Assembly: GCF_019112545.1 (NCBI RefSeq)
Contig: NW_025064919.1
Location: forward strand, 201,436 to 265,435
Source of the DNA: Guyanagaster necrorhizus
Taxonomy: Eukaryota; Basidiomycota; Agaricomycetes; Agaricales; Physalacriaceae
Direction: 5' to 3'
DNA: 64,000 bases
In this document: one piece after another, positions 11,225 to 23,006 of the stretch
Position numbering within the stretch: position 1 is the first letter of the stretch
How the letters are laid out: the number at the start of each line of letters is the position of its first letter
The notes under the pieces: generated by a model
What the model saw: the letters and a program-made list of their open reading frames with translations, nothing else
Told to the model about the DNA's origin: nothing
Databases searched by the model: none
Position numbers and translations under genes: made by a program

Positions 11225-13645
11225 TCACATAGCATTTTCTTCCTGATACTCTGGCGGCGGTTCCTCTGCATCCAGTTGGCCCAGAGATATCGGTCGTTCA
11301 TTTCTTCCTTCACCTAATAGCGCATTTGGCGAGCCTGAAGTAGCTCCTCTATCCAGTGATGCTGCCGACTCGGCCTGTAGACTCTGTACATCCACTCTTC
11401 TCCCCACCTCACCATTCGTTGCCACACCCGACAACGAAGGTTCTCCTCTATTTGTGACCCCAGGATGTCGAATATATTCCCCTTGGCTTCTCTGCTTCTG
11501 CTGTCCTAATATCCATGAAGATGACATATTCTGCGAAACCGTGAATGGCGATAGCGTTGGTGGAGGACTGTCATCTCCAAACAAAGGGGCGCCATGGTTC
11601 TTCTTTCGATGCCGCTTATACAAGAAAAGGGCGACCACTATTAATGTAGAAAGAAGAGCTATTCCGCCGATGACACCGCCGGCTATAACTCCGGCCAGGT
11701 ACTTCTTTGTTGATGACGCCGATGCACTTCCACTTCCACTTGTAGTAGTAGTGTTAGTGCTCGGATTTGACAGTGGCTGATCATCTGTAAACAGTAATGA
11801 ACTGATCAACGCAGTCAAAGCTGTCGTCTGAGCATCACTGTTGAATGTGGGGACGCTTTGTGGTCCTGTCCAAGGCATTCCATAAACATTGCTCCCATTT
11901 GCAGACTGAGCCAGATCGACGACTGCATTATACTGGGTCCGACATCCAGGAATAGTAAGCTAAGGCAGGAGGTATGATTTCTTGAAAGCTGACCTGAACA
12001 CCAAGGTATTCCTTAACATATTCCCGAAGATCGGACGATATTGTGTTACGCTCATACACCTCTGTCAGGGCACGTACAATGAAGTATCCTCCAGTGCCAT
12101 TAACTTCATTTCCAAATGACAATGATAAGTTAGTGGAATAAGAATTTTACAGATAAAACATACTAGCAATGACCCCATCTGTTCCCTGCCATACTCCGCT
12201 TTCAGACACAGTAGCAATGATAGTGCTGGGCAGTCTAGAAGAAATTTATAAGGCAAATTAGTATTCGAATGATGAGGATCTGGAATGCATACAGGGCTTC
12301 GGCCGATGAGCCTTGAGCGATGTCAGCAAGGATTGCAAGTCCTTCAATGAAGATACCAGAATTGTAGGGATAAATGCTGGAATCTACGGCGCAAGATTCA
12401 TTTGATTGTGAGGAGATAGAGTCGAGTACAATATTAGATGGATTGAGAAGATGGTTCTGTATGAAATTAGCCGACTCTATGGAAGCATTAATATATGTCT
12501 GATTGTAGGTTGCTTCTGCTAATAGAGCTGACACGCTTCGCGATAGTCAGGAGAAGCATCTAATTGGAGAAGCGTCAAGCTCACGCAAGAAAGGAGCTTG
12601 TAATATCAATTAGCATGAATGGCCAACTTGACAAAAATCAATGACAAACGAACCCTGTTCCTAGACAATCGAGTTCTGGTTGGTTGGAATCCGTGCACTG
12701 GTTGAAAAATAAATAATGAAGTGTTAGTGTAGATGATAACATACCCAAAAGGTACCTCCTGCCATAGTAGCTGCGGAGCGTGGACCAGTATTAGTATATG
12801 GATCAAATACAACCAACGCCCATTGATGAGACTGACCATTTTGGCAGGACGATGAAATCTGGATCTCCTTTCCATACATAATTCCCGATGCTGCTTGGCT
12901 ATCGTTGATGGTGTATAGTCTTCCAGAAGTCCACGAAGTCACAGCAAAGCCAAGAAAGTCACTATCTTGATAAGCAGCATATGCACGGGCAGCAGCATAT
13001 CCGTAGATCCTGCAAGATAAGGATAAGAAATATAGAATTTTTAACCTCTAGATGCTCATTCTATTCACAGTCCATAGTTCATCTATTTGAGTGGAGAATA
13101 GTACCATCAGTTGTGAAGACAGAGCGTAAATGAACGGGACTAACACTGACTCAGCTTCGGTAAGTAGTGATTCAGAAGGGATAATGCGAACGTACTGACA
13201 ACTCGTTCAAAAAGCCAGAATTCGCTGACTCTACCAATGAAAAGTACTGCTTCAGCGTGTCTTTGTACTTTGTCTGGTTCGTCAGTCTATCGAACTCGGC
13301 CATGTGCGCATAAAGCATGCCAGGGGTTCCATATGCAGAATCTGTGTGCGACACAATGGGTTTTGAAAATGAAGGAAATGAGAGTGAGAAGAAGGAAACA
13401 TACCACTAAACATTCCGTTCGGCTGAAGGTTGCTAAGCGCTTTTTCAAGAGCAGCGCTGGCAATACTGATACGTTCATCCCTGGAGGTTGTTATATTGGG
13501 CTTCTGATTAAAATGTTAGCAGTTGCTGCCAATGTCAGATAGCGCAGTCGGTACTCACTCTCCAGGAAGTAGAAGGTTTTAGGTCCGGCGCGGCCGCTGA
13601 GGCCCAACCAAGAGCAACCAGTGTCCAGATAAAAGATAGCCGCAT
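11225..13645 (-). CDS. GH76-like secreted protein with C-terminal membrane anchor
   Basis: Start at 13645 gives a signal peptide (MRLSFIWTLVALGWASAAAP). Many short introns separate exons reading SAYGTPGMLYAHMAEFDRL, TSWTSGRLYTINDSQ, MAGGTFW, an Asn-rich helix pair near 12480, YNSGIFIEGLAILADIAQ and SESGVWQGTDGVI. This alpha-barrel-like layout resembles glycoside hydrolase family 76 (alpha-1,6-mannan hydrolases or transferases of the fungal wall). After the domain come a Ser/Thr linker, a transmembrane helix (AGVIAGGVIGGIALLSTLIV) and a basic cytosolic tail of about 110 residues rich in Ser, Pro and Glu. I could not see the catalytic Asp-Asp pair with certainty, so activity is inferred. The layout is a wall enzyme or sensor tethered to the plasma membrane. 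Confidence 0.65.
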
Positions 13646-14064
13646 CTTTACTCCAGGGAAAGATAGTAGATAGACACTCAGGCTCTGAGATTTCAAAGTA
13701 GTTATGAAGGTTAAGAGAAAGACGGGGAAGTTGGCATAGAGAACGAAATAGCGGCGGTCCCCTTCGAGACCTTGACAAATATCAGCATTTAATCCACAAA
13801 TAGGACTGGGCTATACAGCGTCATGTGAATGAATGAATGAATGCATTGACGCTAGAGCAGCCTAACAATGATCACTTGGTAGGTATATCGATTCGAAAGC
13901 CATTAAATGGTGCCGTCACAGATGGTTACGGAAAGAGGAGGGGAGCGAGTAGCAGCATAGAGTTCCGGAGTTCTATCCGAAGGCGGGAGAGATACTGAAG
14001 ATAATATATAGTTGATAGGCGCTTATATATATATACTTATGTAAAAGTCATCAATGTTGATGTG
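13646..14064. other. Intergenic between divergent genes
   Basis: Promoter side of the GH76-like gene. Holds an imperfect (GAAT)n run at 13829-13840 and an AT-rich (TA) stretch near 14025-14035. No gene seen. Confidence 0.4.
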
Positions 14065-14639
14065 ATGGATGACGGACTATTACCTGTGACAGACCGTCCA
14101 AAAGATGAATATCAGTCACAAGGACCAAAGTTCCAAGTGAGATTTAGATGTCTGGGAAGAAATCATGATACGAATTGAAAACATCGTAGAGACAGAGCAA
14201 CCTGAACCGTCCAGAGTTTCATCCTCGGTCTACTCGGCATCACCGTTCAAGATCTTCCCGCACTCTGGGCAACCAAAGAGCGCCTTCACACGGAGAATGG
14301 AAGACCCTCCAATCTTTCCCGAGAACAATATTTATCGGTATCAGGTTCTTCCTATCTATATGCGATCGTCGTCTCTTTGCCTCCTTACTGTATCGACATT
14401 TTTGTAATGCTATAAACATCGTTTGGCCTTCCTCTCATGGTCCCCGCATGAGGACTCTGCTCGGGTCTGTTTTTCAGCCTATCCGGGAACAAGGCACCTC
14501 CACGGGTCATTCGCAACGAAGTGGGGATGCGTCGTTATCCATGATTGATGATTCTTCCTCAGGATACGTGCCGGTTCCCGGTGGTGAAGTTTTTTTTTCG
14601 CGGGAAAAGGTGAAGGCCAGCGATTCGACAGGATATTAA
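14065..14639 (+). CDS. Hypothetical protein, multi-exon (model uncertain)
   Basis: An ATG at 14065 opens a frame (MDDGLLPVTDRPKDEYQSQG) that can splice at 14137 (GTGAGA) into a second exon covering about 14190-14340 (contains SPFKIFPHSGQPKSAFTRR) and a last exon ending at 14639 with SSSGYVPVPGGEVFFSREK. The borders of the last intron are not settled. The composition (acidic, Ser- and Pro-rich) looks like real protein, but I recognise no family. Divergent from the GH76-like gene. Confidence 0.3.
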
Positions 14640-15059
14640 TTGGGCTCCTGATGGAACATCTTGGAGCATGTGAATCCTTTTTAGACGAATTTCTATATCT
14701 GAAACCATGAGAGCGCTGGGGCAGATCCGTGACGACTCGCAGTCCTGATAAGCGTTTATTTTGGGTCGGGTGAAAACTCGTATGAAATCCTGTCCGGCAT
14801 CTGAAATAGTAAAATCCGTCGGCTTGACCTCTTACGGGAGATCCCGACGGATTTTAACAAAGATTCAGATTATCATCATCATCGCAGTCAAGTTTGTATT
14901 TCGGCAGAAATGACTCTCGGCGAGAATGCGATCGTGATCGAATCACACTCCGTCAGACTAGACTACATAGCCCTCATACAATGCTGACTTCGGGTGAATG
15001 ATGTCATGAGAAGCGTGGTTTGAAGTCTGCTTTCGCCAAGCGCGGTTTACATCCGCTCC
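14640..15059. other. Intergenic with long hairpin
   Basis: No gene seen apart from the inverted repeat at 14810-14856. Confidence 0.4.
14810..14856. repeat. 13-bp perfect inverted repeat
   Basis: TAAAATCCGTCGG at 14810-14822 pairs perfectly with CCGACGGATTTTA at 14844-14856 across a 21-nt loop. Could be a regulatory hairpin or a small transposon relic; nothing else supports either. Confidence 0.6.
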
Positions 15060-15329
15060 ATGCTCGAGTCCGAGGCGCTGGCCAAATCGTACAAGGGTTC
15101 CAGCCCGGACCCTGACAACCCGATTGTCTGGCACAAGGATGCTCAGTTGGTGTTTAACGAGCGTTACATTGATGCGGATAGGGCGCATTTTTTGGATCCG
15201 TTCTTTGTGCCGATGGGACAAAGCCTATCGCCCCTAGACGATGCCGGGCCAACGCGCTACCCGAATGGGGAGGGAGTTGTAACGCTGAGTGCGGATGTGA
15301 CGAATTCCGCTAATAGCCGGAATTGCTAG
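15060..15329 (+). other. Open reading frame of unknown function, possibly a gene fragment
   Basis: An open frame of about 89 codons with protein-like composition, including WHKDAQLVFNERYIDADRAH and FFVPMG. The frame appears to continue upstream of its first ATG without a clear start, so it may be the last exon or a fragment of a gene. No family recognised. It ends just before the truncated adenosine-deaminase-like gene on the other strand. Confidence 0.25.
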
Positions 15330-15368
15330 GCTAACTCGGATGTATGTTGTTTGTCCTGCACCAGTATT

Positions 15369-15674
15369 TCATCTGTGTTCGTCGTTGATTCTCGTGAATG
15401 CTATCCTGTTCCGTGTGCGTGTGCCCTGCTCACTGCCACCATAGTAAGCTTCAAGAAAGGTGGGGAGGTCGTTGTCACCGTGCAATTCTCGTCTGTGGTT
15501 GTACATGGTCGGGTACGATGAAACGAGAGATTTGTACGTCGGATACTGAGGCAGAGGGATTTGGTTCTTCAGCGCGAGACGCCAACGCAGAGATGACGAC
15601 AACGTCCCCCCGATATGGACATGCAGCTCGACTTTGGGTGGATGGGACACGAATGTTGAGATAGAGGTGTCCAT
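15369..15674 (-). pseudogene. Adenosine-deaminase-family fragment, N-terminal part only
   Basis: Reading from an ATG at 15674, the frame matches the start of the adenosine/adenine deaminase family: KVELHVHIGGTLSSSLRWRL carries the metal-binding H-x-H motif, followed by LPTFLEAYYGG. Family members normally run about 350 residues with further zinc ligands (a distal His, His-Asp-Asp). Here the similarity stops after about 80 residues and the frame ends in unrelated sequence at 15369. No later ADA exon is found on the minus strand down to 14958. I read it as a truncated copy; a missed long intron is less likely. Confidence 0.6.
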
Positions 15675-16082
15675 ATCGCAGTGCGCCGAGGCAGTGGTGT
15701 CTAGGCGAGAGTTTTGTGAAGCACATATGGTGCAAACGCTCGAAACAGCAGACCCCCGGCAATAAAACTGCGGACCGAGAGCTCTGATCCGCGGCATGTT
15801 CCGCCTTCTTCACTGTTGTTTTCGTTTTGAAGCTTACATATCCTTAGGGTTTCGACTCTCAAACCCACCTTGTCTACGGTAGTCCACTTTACTCAACGTT
15901 GACGACTTGAACTGGCCCTATCAGTTTCTACATGCGCCGCGGGACCATGCTTCTGAATTCGGTGATCATCCGTCGGAGAAGCTTTTATGATAGCGATAAC
16001 GACTGTATACAATACTTAACGCCGCCACTTTTAACTCTTCAGAGTGCCTGCTCAATCGATCTTCGCCCTTTTAGCTCCTGCC

Positions 16083-17567
16083 ATGGCCGACGCCGCCTCA
16101 ATCAAGTCTAAATCTGACGTCGAGTCCAATGTCTCTATCGACGCCGATCTGGCACGAAAGGTGCTACGGAAAATCGACTGGAGATTCTTGCCGATCATGT
16201 TCATCACGTAGAATTTCAACTTCATTGACAAGACTATTCTTTCCAGTGCGTCTGTGTTCGGGCTCAAGACTGATACGGTACGCTGTTTCTTGTCTTTTCT
16301 GAAGGGCTATCACAGAAAAAAGAGTAGCATCTAGTGGGCCAACAATACAGCTGGGTATCCAGCGTCTTCTATTTTGGCTATCTCGGCTGGGCCTATCCTA
16401 CGACGTATCTAATACAACGACTCCCTGTCGGTAAATACGTCTCGATCAACACCATAATATGGGGTACCCTAGTCGCGCTCACCGCTTCGTGCAAGACCTT
16501 TGGTGGTCTCATTACTGTTCTGTCTCTCCTAGGTGTTGCAGAGGCGACGATCACACCTGCGTTTGTGTACACCACGTCGATGTGGTACACGCGAGATGAG
16601 ATTCCGGTCAAAACTGGGGCGTGGTTCGCAGGAAACTCGTTCGGGGGCTTGGTGGCTTCGTTGGCAGCCCATGGGATTGGAAAGATCGAAGAACCCTTGT
16701 CTCCATGGCAGTGGTTGTTCATCGTAAGTTGTTAATATCGTATACTGCGTTCCTAGTGCTCATTGGCCGTTGTAAGATATTTAGTGTCGCTACAGGCTTG
16801 TGGGGAATCATTGTCTTGTTAATTCTCCCAGATTCGATAGAATCGTGTGGGTTTTTGAACGAGGAGGAGGAGAAATGCGCACAGGATAGAGTTGTTGTGG
16901 CTGGTACGGGCAAAGCTTCAAAGGAGACGAGCCAGTGGAAGTGCGAGCAGGTCTTTGAGTACTTTTTGGATCCAAAGACTTGGTTCTTCTTCGCAATATC
17001 TATATGCACTCAGGTACGCTCATCCTTTTGCTCTGGTGACATTTGCTGATGACTACTTGATAACAGATACCAAACTCCGGTACCCAAAACTTTGATAATC
17101 TGGTGCTGGAAGTACGTAATTTTTCCCGTATCCTTAACGCATATTTAACATCGTTTCTCAGGGCTTCGGGTTCACTAACCTCGAGACGACTCTTGTCGCG
17201 TTACCTTCGTCTATAATAACTTTTCTGACTATTCTTACAAGGTACAGTGTACATCTTCCATTAGCAACTTTTGCTTTTGCCGAATCCGGTCTATACATAT
17301 AGTGGCTGGATTGCAGGCCGTGTTCGTAACATCTCCACCTTCTTGATAATTCCCATCGTTATTTGTCCCTTCGTTGGGAGCGCTCTCATATACTCTGATA
17401 TCAGCAATGGCATCAAGCTCTTCAGCTACTACTATTTCTTTGCTGACTATATCAGTGATGTTGTGCTTGGTCCTCCATTCATATTATTTAACAGTACTAG
17501 AAATGATGTAAAGACATATATTACTAAGAGGACAGATCCATATATAGGAGAAACAATACTAATTTAG
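16083..17567 (+). pseudogene. Dal5/allantoate-permease-like MFS transporter, disrupted
   Basis: The first exon (start 16083) encodes the usual cytosolic leader and VLRKIDWRFLPIMFIT, then a TAG codon at 16210-16212 where the family has Tyr, then NFNFIDKTILSSASVFGLK in the same frame. The following exons keep family hallmarks: GQQYSWVSSVFYFGYLGWAY, the MWYTRDEIPVKTGAWFAGNS loop, LSPWQWLFI, ATGLWGIIVLLILPDS, GFGFTNLETTLVALP and a TM7-8 piece around 17330-17450. After that the similarity fades and the frame ends at 17567, so the last three or four helices are missing. These carriers import anionic organic solutes such as allantoate or nicotinate-like acids. A 47-bp intron starting at the stop would bypass it, but would delete a conserved segment. 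Confidence 0.7.
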
Positions 17568-19499
17568 GATGAACCAAAGATGTGAACATGAGTGTCTCCT
17601 TCAACAAGACAATCCTGTCGATCCAACGAGAACTCAGTGTATATTCCTTGATTCTTGATCCTGAAGAAGTTGTGGAATGGTGAATTTTCAGGGACTAGGC
17701 TTGCTTGATGCCTGGTCCAATTGAATGTTAGCAATAATAGTCTCAGTTTTAACAGGTGACTATCACTGTCCAATTTGGAAAGGACTATCATATGAAATCC
17801 ATCCACCTCTTTTAGAAGACAACTATTTCACATGTTCATTGCAGCCTCTGTGATGCACAGCTCCCTTAGATATGGGGCTTTTCCTCTTCTGAATTCCAAA
17901 GCTTTAAAGGTATCTCTTGCTGTTGCAGTATCAATAATGAGGACCAGCTTTTGGAGAGCAGGGGATTGCATGAGGATGGGAACAAGGAACAGTTCAGCAG
18001 AGACAGATATGGACAGAGTGATAATAGTCAAATTGCACTCTGACCGCTGAAAGAGATTGATCAGAAAGGAGTACTCAACAGCCTTAAAAGTTCCTGGGTG
18101 AATAAGACGGTTTTCTGGCAGTACAACATTGAAATGCTGGAGATCAGGGAGAGTGACTGGAACTTTGTTGATATCAAGTATATTTTCTATGGGAAAGACA
18201 AGTGCAAGCTGTTTGAGAGAGGTGTGGGTTATATGAGGATTTGTAATTGGTGCAGCAAAATCACAAAGAGATGAATAGTGTTATGGTGAATTCAGTGAGA
18301 CATTGTGCATGCCATAGCATGTTGTGGGGTTTGATAGAACTGTATGAATGTACATGGAGCTTGCATACCTTGGTCATGTCTATTGGCATATAATATCTTG
18401 AAAAGTGACATCTTGGAAAGGCAATGAAGAGAAGAGGTTGTGTGATACTGTGGCATCAATCCATGGTTGAATGGTACCACAGAGGTTGATATGAAGGTTC
18501 ATCAATTGAATAGCTGGAGACAACTTGGAGGCTAGCCATAGCAGCTCAGACAACTCTTCTGCATTTGTGTGCAGCTCTAAAGTTAACCAACATTCCAGAT
18601 GGAGGACTCTGCCACTGAGAGCATACATTGTTTCACTGTCCATGTATTTTATGGAGGCATGCATGGGTAAGTCTCTGGAGAGAGAAGCATATTGTTCAAG
18701 GAACCCAAGAGGATAGTGGTGGCAGTCTTTAGCAATGCAGATTCTTGTCCATAAGGAGGGACAAGAATGAGAAATGCACCACTGTGTGGAACACACTTGA
18801 CTGAGGATCCACAGAGCATGATGAGGTTCAGGAACATTGGAAGATGCAAGGTCAAATATTTCAAGTAACAACTCTCGAGGCAAACAACAGATTGGCACCA
18901 GGAGGGCCTTGTGTTGGAAATCCTTGGTGTTGTGCAGGGTAGACTCCAGGCTGGTAAGGCCAGAAAGAATGAACTTCCTATTCTACAGCTCCTACAGAGC
19001 TTGTATTTATACTCTCCAGGCTTATATCTAGAATTTACTACAACTTTCTCTTTCTCTCGAGCTTACTCATCAACTCTCGGCATGATGCCGGATTGCCTTT
19101 CTAGAACTTTCCAGCAAAATCCCAACACCTTGCAATAGCCAAGGTCCTTGAGAATTCTGTCTCGTCGATTTCTGATTTGTGTGAAGAGAGATTCGATTGT
19201 TTGTAGCTCCTCTTCAAGATTGGCGATGTCGTCCGACAGGGAGGTGTGACAGACGTCGTGCGATGAGGCTCCCAATTGCAAGAGCTCAATCGCATTGACA
19301 GAAGGTGTGTAAGGGATTACAGCGCCAAACTCGCATTTAGGGCAGGTATCCTGCGTGATTTCATTTGTTAAAGGAGAGAAGGACTAAAAGAAAAGTGCTT
19401 ACCATTTCTGATGCTCCTTGAGGAAATTTTGGTGAAGACACTTTAGAGGTGCGAGGGAGATCCAGACTTAAATATAAATGAGTGCTAGTGTCTACCATG
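17564..19499 (-). pseudogene. F-box protein gene with frame damage
   Basis: Start at 19499 (MVDTSTHLYLSLDLPR), an intron, then a zinc-finger-like pair CPKC and a coiled coil (ANLEEELQTIESLFTQIRNR). The F-box follows at about 18890 (LPRELLLEIFDLAS, then LWILSQVCS and CPSLWTRI), which would bind Skp1 in an SCF ubiquitin ligase. Leucine-rich repeat-like sequence follows (LKQLALVFP, LQKLVLIIDT, PYLRELCI). The frame shifts near 18382 and near 18260, and an in-frame TGA lies at 17828-17830, after which the same frame runs open to 17564. The 5' exons contain CpG but 17,560-18,860 has almost none. Substrate unknown. Sequencing error could explain one break, hardly all three. Confidence 0.6.
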
Positions 19500-20399
19500 T
19501 GTTAATCTTGAAATAGAAGGACATCGTAGGCTCAGTAGTCTCAGTCAGATTCGTCTGATCGAGTGAGTCAGTGAGTTAGAGAGTGACGAAATGAATGTCT
19601 ATGTTCTCACACTACTTGAGACATGCCGAGTTTCATTTTTTACTTCACTGCCATGGACCGCGACATTGAAACAAGGCATCGGACGGGTCACACAAAGAGC
19701 TGTAATGTTTCTTGTCGAATTCGAACTATGGTCCAATATGCTAGGCTTGTCGCATGCGGGGGAGTACTTCGTAAAATGCGGTAAATGTTATAAATCTTTT
19801 ATTCACATTCTGTGAAGTGATAATACAGAAGATGGGATCCAGTATGTATGTTCTTCCATCTGCATCTGTTGTGCTATACATTGCGTTCAGTGTGACAAGC
19901 TCGAAGGTTCAATGTTCAGCATCACACCTCTTCACCCTAAGCTCAACGGGTCGTGCAGCTTGATTTTTATGGCAATACAAGTCCGTGACATGTTTCATTT
20001 GGGTGCGCCATGATGCAGTAAGGATCGATTACCAAATTCGTCTTCGGAGGCTGTACAGGTGGTGTTTCTGATTCTTACTCCCTACCCCATCACTGATTGT
20101 AGAGTGACGAACAAAACGGAGACTCATTTTCCCACTTGCGTAGTCGAAAGTATCAGCTTCGCAACTGATCCATTTCCTTATCAACTTCTGGCTCTTCCAA
20201 GCAGCTGTTCCACCACATTGGATATCCTTGATGCTGTAAACCAACCCTACCGAATTCCTATCTAATAGATGCGAAAGACAGGATCCGTGCACGTCTATTT
20301 TGGGGACTTTACGACTGCACCGTCGTTGACAGACACGCAGCTTGATTTGTATCTATCTCCGCTGGAAGAGTAAGTCAGGCCCACGAAGAATAATTATAG
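19500..20399. other. No gene recognised
   Basis: Short frames such as 19591-19815 and 20059-20265 have no motif or splice context. Lies between the 5' ends of two F-box-like loci. Confidence 0.4.
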
Positions 20400-21130
20400 G
20401 AGACGCTGAACCTTGCTGAGATGGAACAATGTTGATCCTCATTTCTCCATCTCAACAACTCAAAGGCTACACTTCAGAAGAAGAACGAGATGATTTTCGC
20501 ACTCATCCGTGGTGGATGCTCAGCTGCAGACCTTGATTCATCCGTTCGTGACACAATCCCTATCTAACTCGAGAGCGAAGTCCGATGTAGAGACCAAGAA
20601 GTCAAACTACAAAAGTCCCTGATATCTGATCTGAAACATGAACTACAGAATGATGAATGCGACCCAATCACATGTCTATCCTTGCTCCCATTCGATGTCT
20701 GTGCGAAGATCTACTCCTTCTGATTTTCAAGTTTGCATCCCATAGCATGGGAAATCAACTCTCCTCCGTCTCACAAGTGCCACAGTCCCTCCTTTGTGTC
20801 CGACACTCGTAGAGAAACATCGCCATGACCTCTCAGACCCTTTGGTCCGTTTGCTGATGGGGAGACATTCTCCCATGGAAATACTGTGTTTTGTTACAAA
20901 GGGTCCTGGAATTTCGAAGAATCCATGCCCAGTTATCCAGTTAAAGCTGAACCGCTTCATAACCCAACACCTTGACTTTCCTGACTTCCTCAGACAATGC
21001 GTCGCTTCCACTTCCTCCCGCTGGGTCAAATTCGATCCATCCTCCAAGTGGTGGTACGTTAAACTGTTTTTCGGTCTTTTGAAAAACATGGATTCAACCC
21101 TGGTAAGTAAAGCACCACAAAATCACTGAT
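20400..21130 (+). pseudogene. Decayed F-box gene
   Basis: Around 20,680-20,850 one frame reads LAPIRCLCEDLLLLIFKFAS and, further on, VPQSLLCVRHS, a stop where Trp is expected, then RNIAMTSQTLWSVC. This matches the usual basidiomycete F-box pattern (SPIRRLPPELL..IF ... VCxxWRxIAxxTPxLWS). Further stops follow within 60 codons and no long frame continues. A separate frame at 20794-21129 overlaps it and is probably meaningless. I see no intact start. Confidence 0.45.
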
Positions 21131-22090
21131 TTCTTCATCCTGACCCAGTCTATAGTACTTGTCAAACAGGTTTATACATTAGTTTAGTACTTTAAGGTGT
21201 GTCGTACTACCTACCATGTATTACAGGATGAATGAATGGACGGCCGTAATTATATTACGGATCGACGCCGTCAGCATCCATCACTATACCGTATACGGTA
21301 CGGATATAGACCGTGCGCGCAGCGCTAGACCTCGCATTACCCAGTGCTGGTAATTGTACTCGGAATGACTCAGAGTCGATTCCCCATTTTTACTTTACTG
21401 CATGAAATGAAAGGCAAAACGTGTTTTCTTATCAGTGTTTCAGACTTGGTGATGCCCCATCAAAACGTAGCTCCCCGATATATCCTGCAAAGGGTCTTCT
21501 CCTGATCCCTCTCAGGCATTCGAAGACAAAAACCGCTTTTCCCGTGACTCTTCTAGCAATTGTTTTTGTTTTTCGTTCCATCCAGTAGAAAAAGCGGTGC
21601 ATTGTAGGTGGCCAACTGAAGCCTTGCACCGGCTGTTTGGCGCTATAGGTGGCAAAAAAAATGGCAGCATTTTCAAGTACGATATGTCTCTGGAGAATCG
21701 ACCGCTAACTTGTCCATTAGACGATATTTATTCAAGTCTGAATCGACAATTTCTTCTATTTTTTCTGTCCTCAGATTTCCGTTCCTCGATGTTAAAATAC
21801 CACGACATGTCCTCCCATCATAGCACATTTACCCTCGCCTGATACTACACTGGAAGGAGACGAGACCGTCGGCTTGATCTCTTCCGCCCGTCATGTCTCG
21901 TTTCAGAAACCTCTCTCGGTAGGTTAACGATGGAATGATCCGGTGATGACCCTACAAGCATTCGCAAGCAATAGTAGACAGTAGGAACATATTCATGGGA
22001 AAACATAAGTGGGTATGGTAAAGTATAGCGGTGGTTTTCCGACGATGATATGCAAAATGAATTCATGAGATAAAACGGGAATGGCATAAA
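21131..22090. other. No gene recognised; short palindromes
   Basis: Contains a perfect 14-bp palindrome TACCGTATACGGTA at 21287-21300 and GTAATTATATTAC nearby. Otherwise nothing supportable. Confidence 0.4.
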
Positions 22091-22911
22091 TTAGGACACG
22101 GTCGCCCCGCTGAAAAGAATACCAAGCACGAAAGCAAAGACAGCCCAAAATGCGGAACTACTAATCGCTACCACTGTTCTGCCTAGAGCCGCGTTCGATG
22201 AGGCTGAGGCTACCGAGCTCACTGAACGGCTGGAGGTGCTGGAGGATGTCGTCTTGGTGCTGGTCGAACTGGTTCCTGTAGGAGTGGTTGTGCCAACACT
22301 GGTACTCGACATCGCTGCTGAAGAAGAGATCGACGTGACGCTGAATGAGAGGGAGGTGCTCGGCGAGGCCAAATTGCAGAATTGTTGCGATAGGGATTCG
22401 CTAGTCGAGAGCTGGTCGGAACAATCAGAGGAGATGCAGCCAGTCAAGCTTGCGGGAAAGATGGTGCTATTCGGACGGTCGTCGGTCAGTCGAGGTTTGA
22501 GAGCGAGCAGTACGGAGACCTACGTTCCGCAATAACAGTCAACATCGGCTACGCTGGTGCAGTTGGCGTAGGCTATGGCAAGCTGCAGACAATTCGTCAC
22601 TGTGGAGAGACCCGGTTAGTTCGAGAAAGGGGACGGCGTTGTCGTAGTGACGCACCGCATGTCGAGTATCCGCTGAGACTCGGTAGTGCCGCAGAGAGCG
22701 TCGAACTGACACTTAAACTCGCACTACCACTCGATGCGGTACCGCTGCTCATTGCTGAGCTTGATCTTGAGACAGTTGTGGGCTCGGTAATAGCGGTCCC
22801 AGTTACGCTACCCGTGATGGTTGTAGACGAGGCCGTTGAGGACTGCCCCTGGACGACTGCGATGAGACAGAGTAATGAGAATGGGATGAGAGCGAGAGAT
22901 TGTAGAGACAT
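22091..22911 (-). CDS. CFEM-domain cell-surface protein, probably GPI-anchored
   Basis: Three exons with phase-consistent introns (GTGCGT...CACAG near 22610-22660, GTAGGT...AATAG near 22470-22528). Residues 1-22 are a signal peptide ending in VVQGQ. A Ser/Thr-rich stretch precedes the CFEM domain, where eight cysteines fall in the expected order: GYSTC, TNC, ANC, VDC-YC, TGC, SDC, QQFC. A long Ser/Thr-rich linker (a site for O-mannosylation) leads to a C-terminal hydrophobic tail (SSAFWAVFAFVLGILF), typical of a GPI signal. CFEM proteins sit in the wall or membrane; some bind haem or take part in host contact. The Asp that coordinates haem iron in haem-binding members may be the D of VADVDC, but this is inference. 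Confidence 0.82.
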
Positions 22912-23006
22912 ATAGGGCAGGTAAAACGGAAAAAACTAGACTAGACAAGGTCTCGCAGTTGGTTCAGTTCGGCAATTCGCACCGATTTATTTGTATTTGT
23001 TTGACA

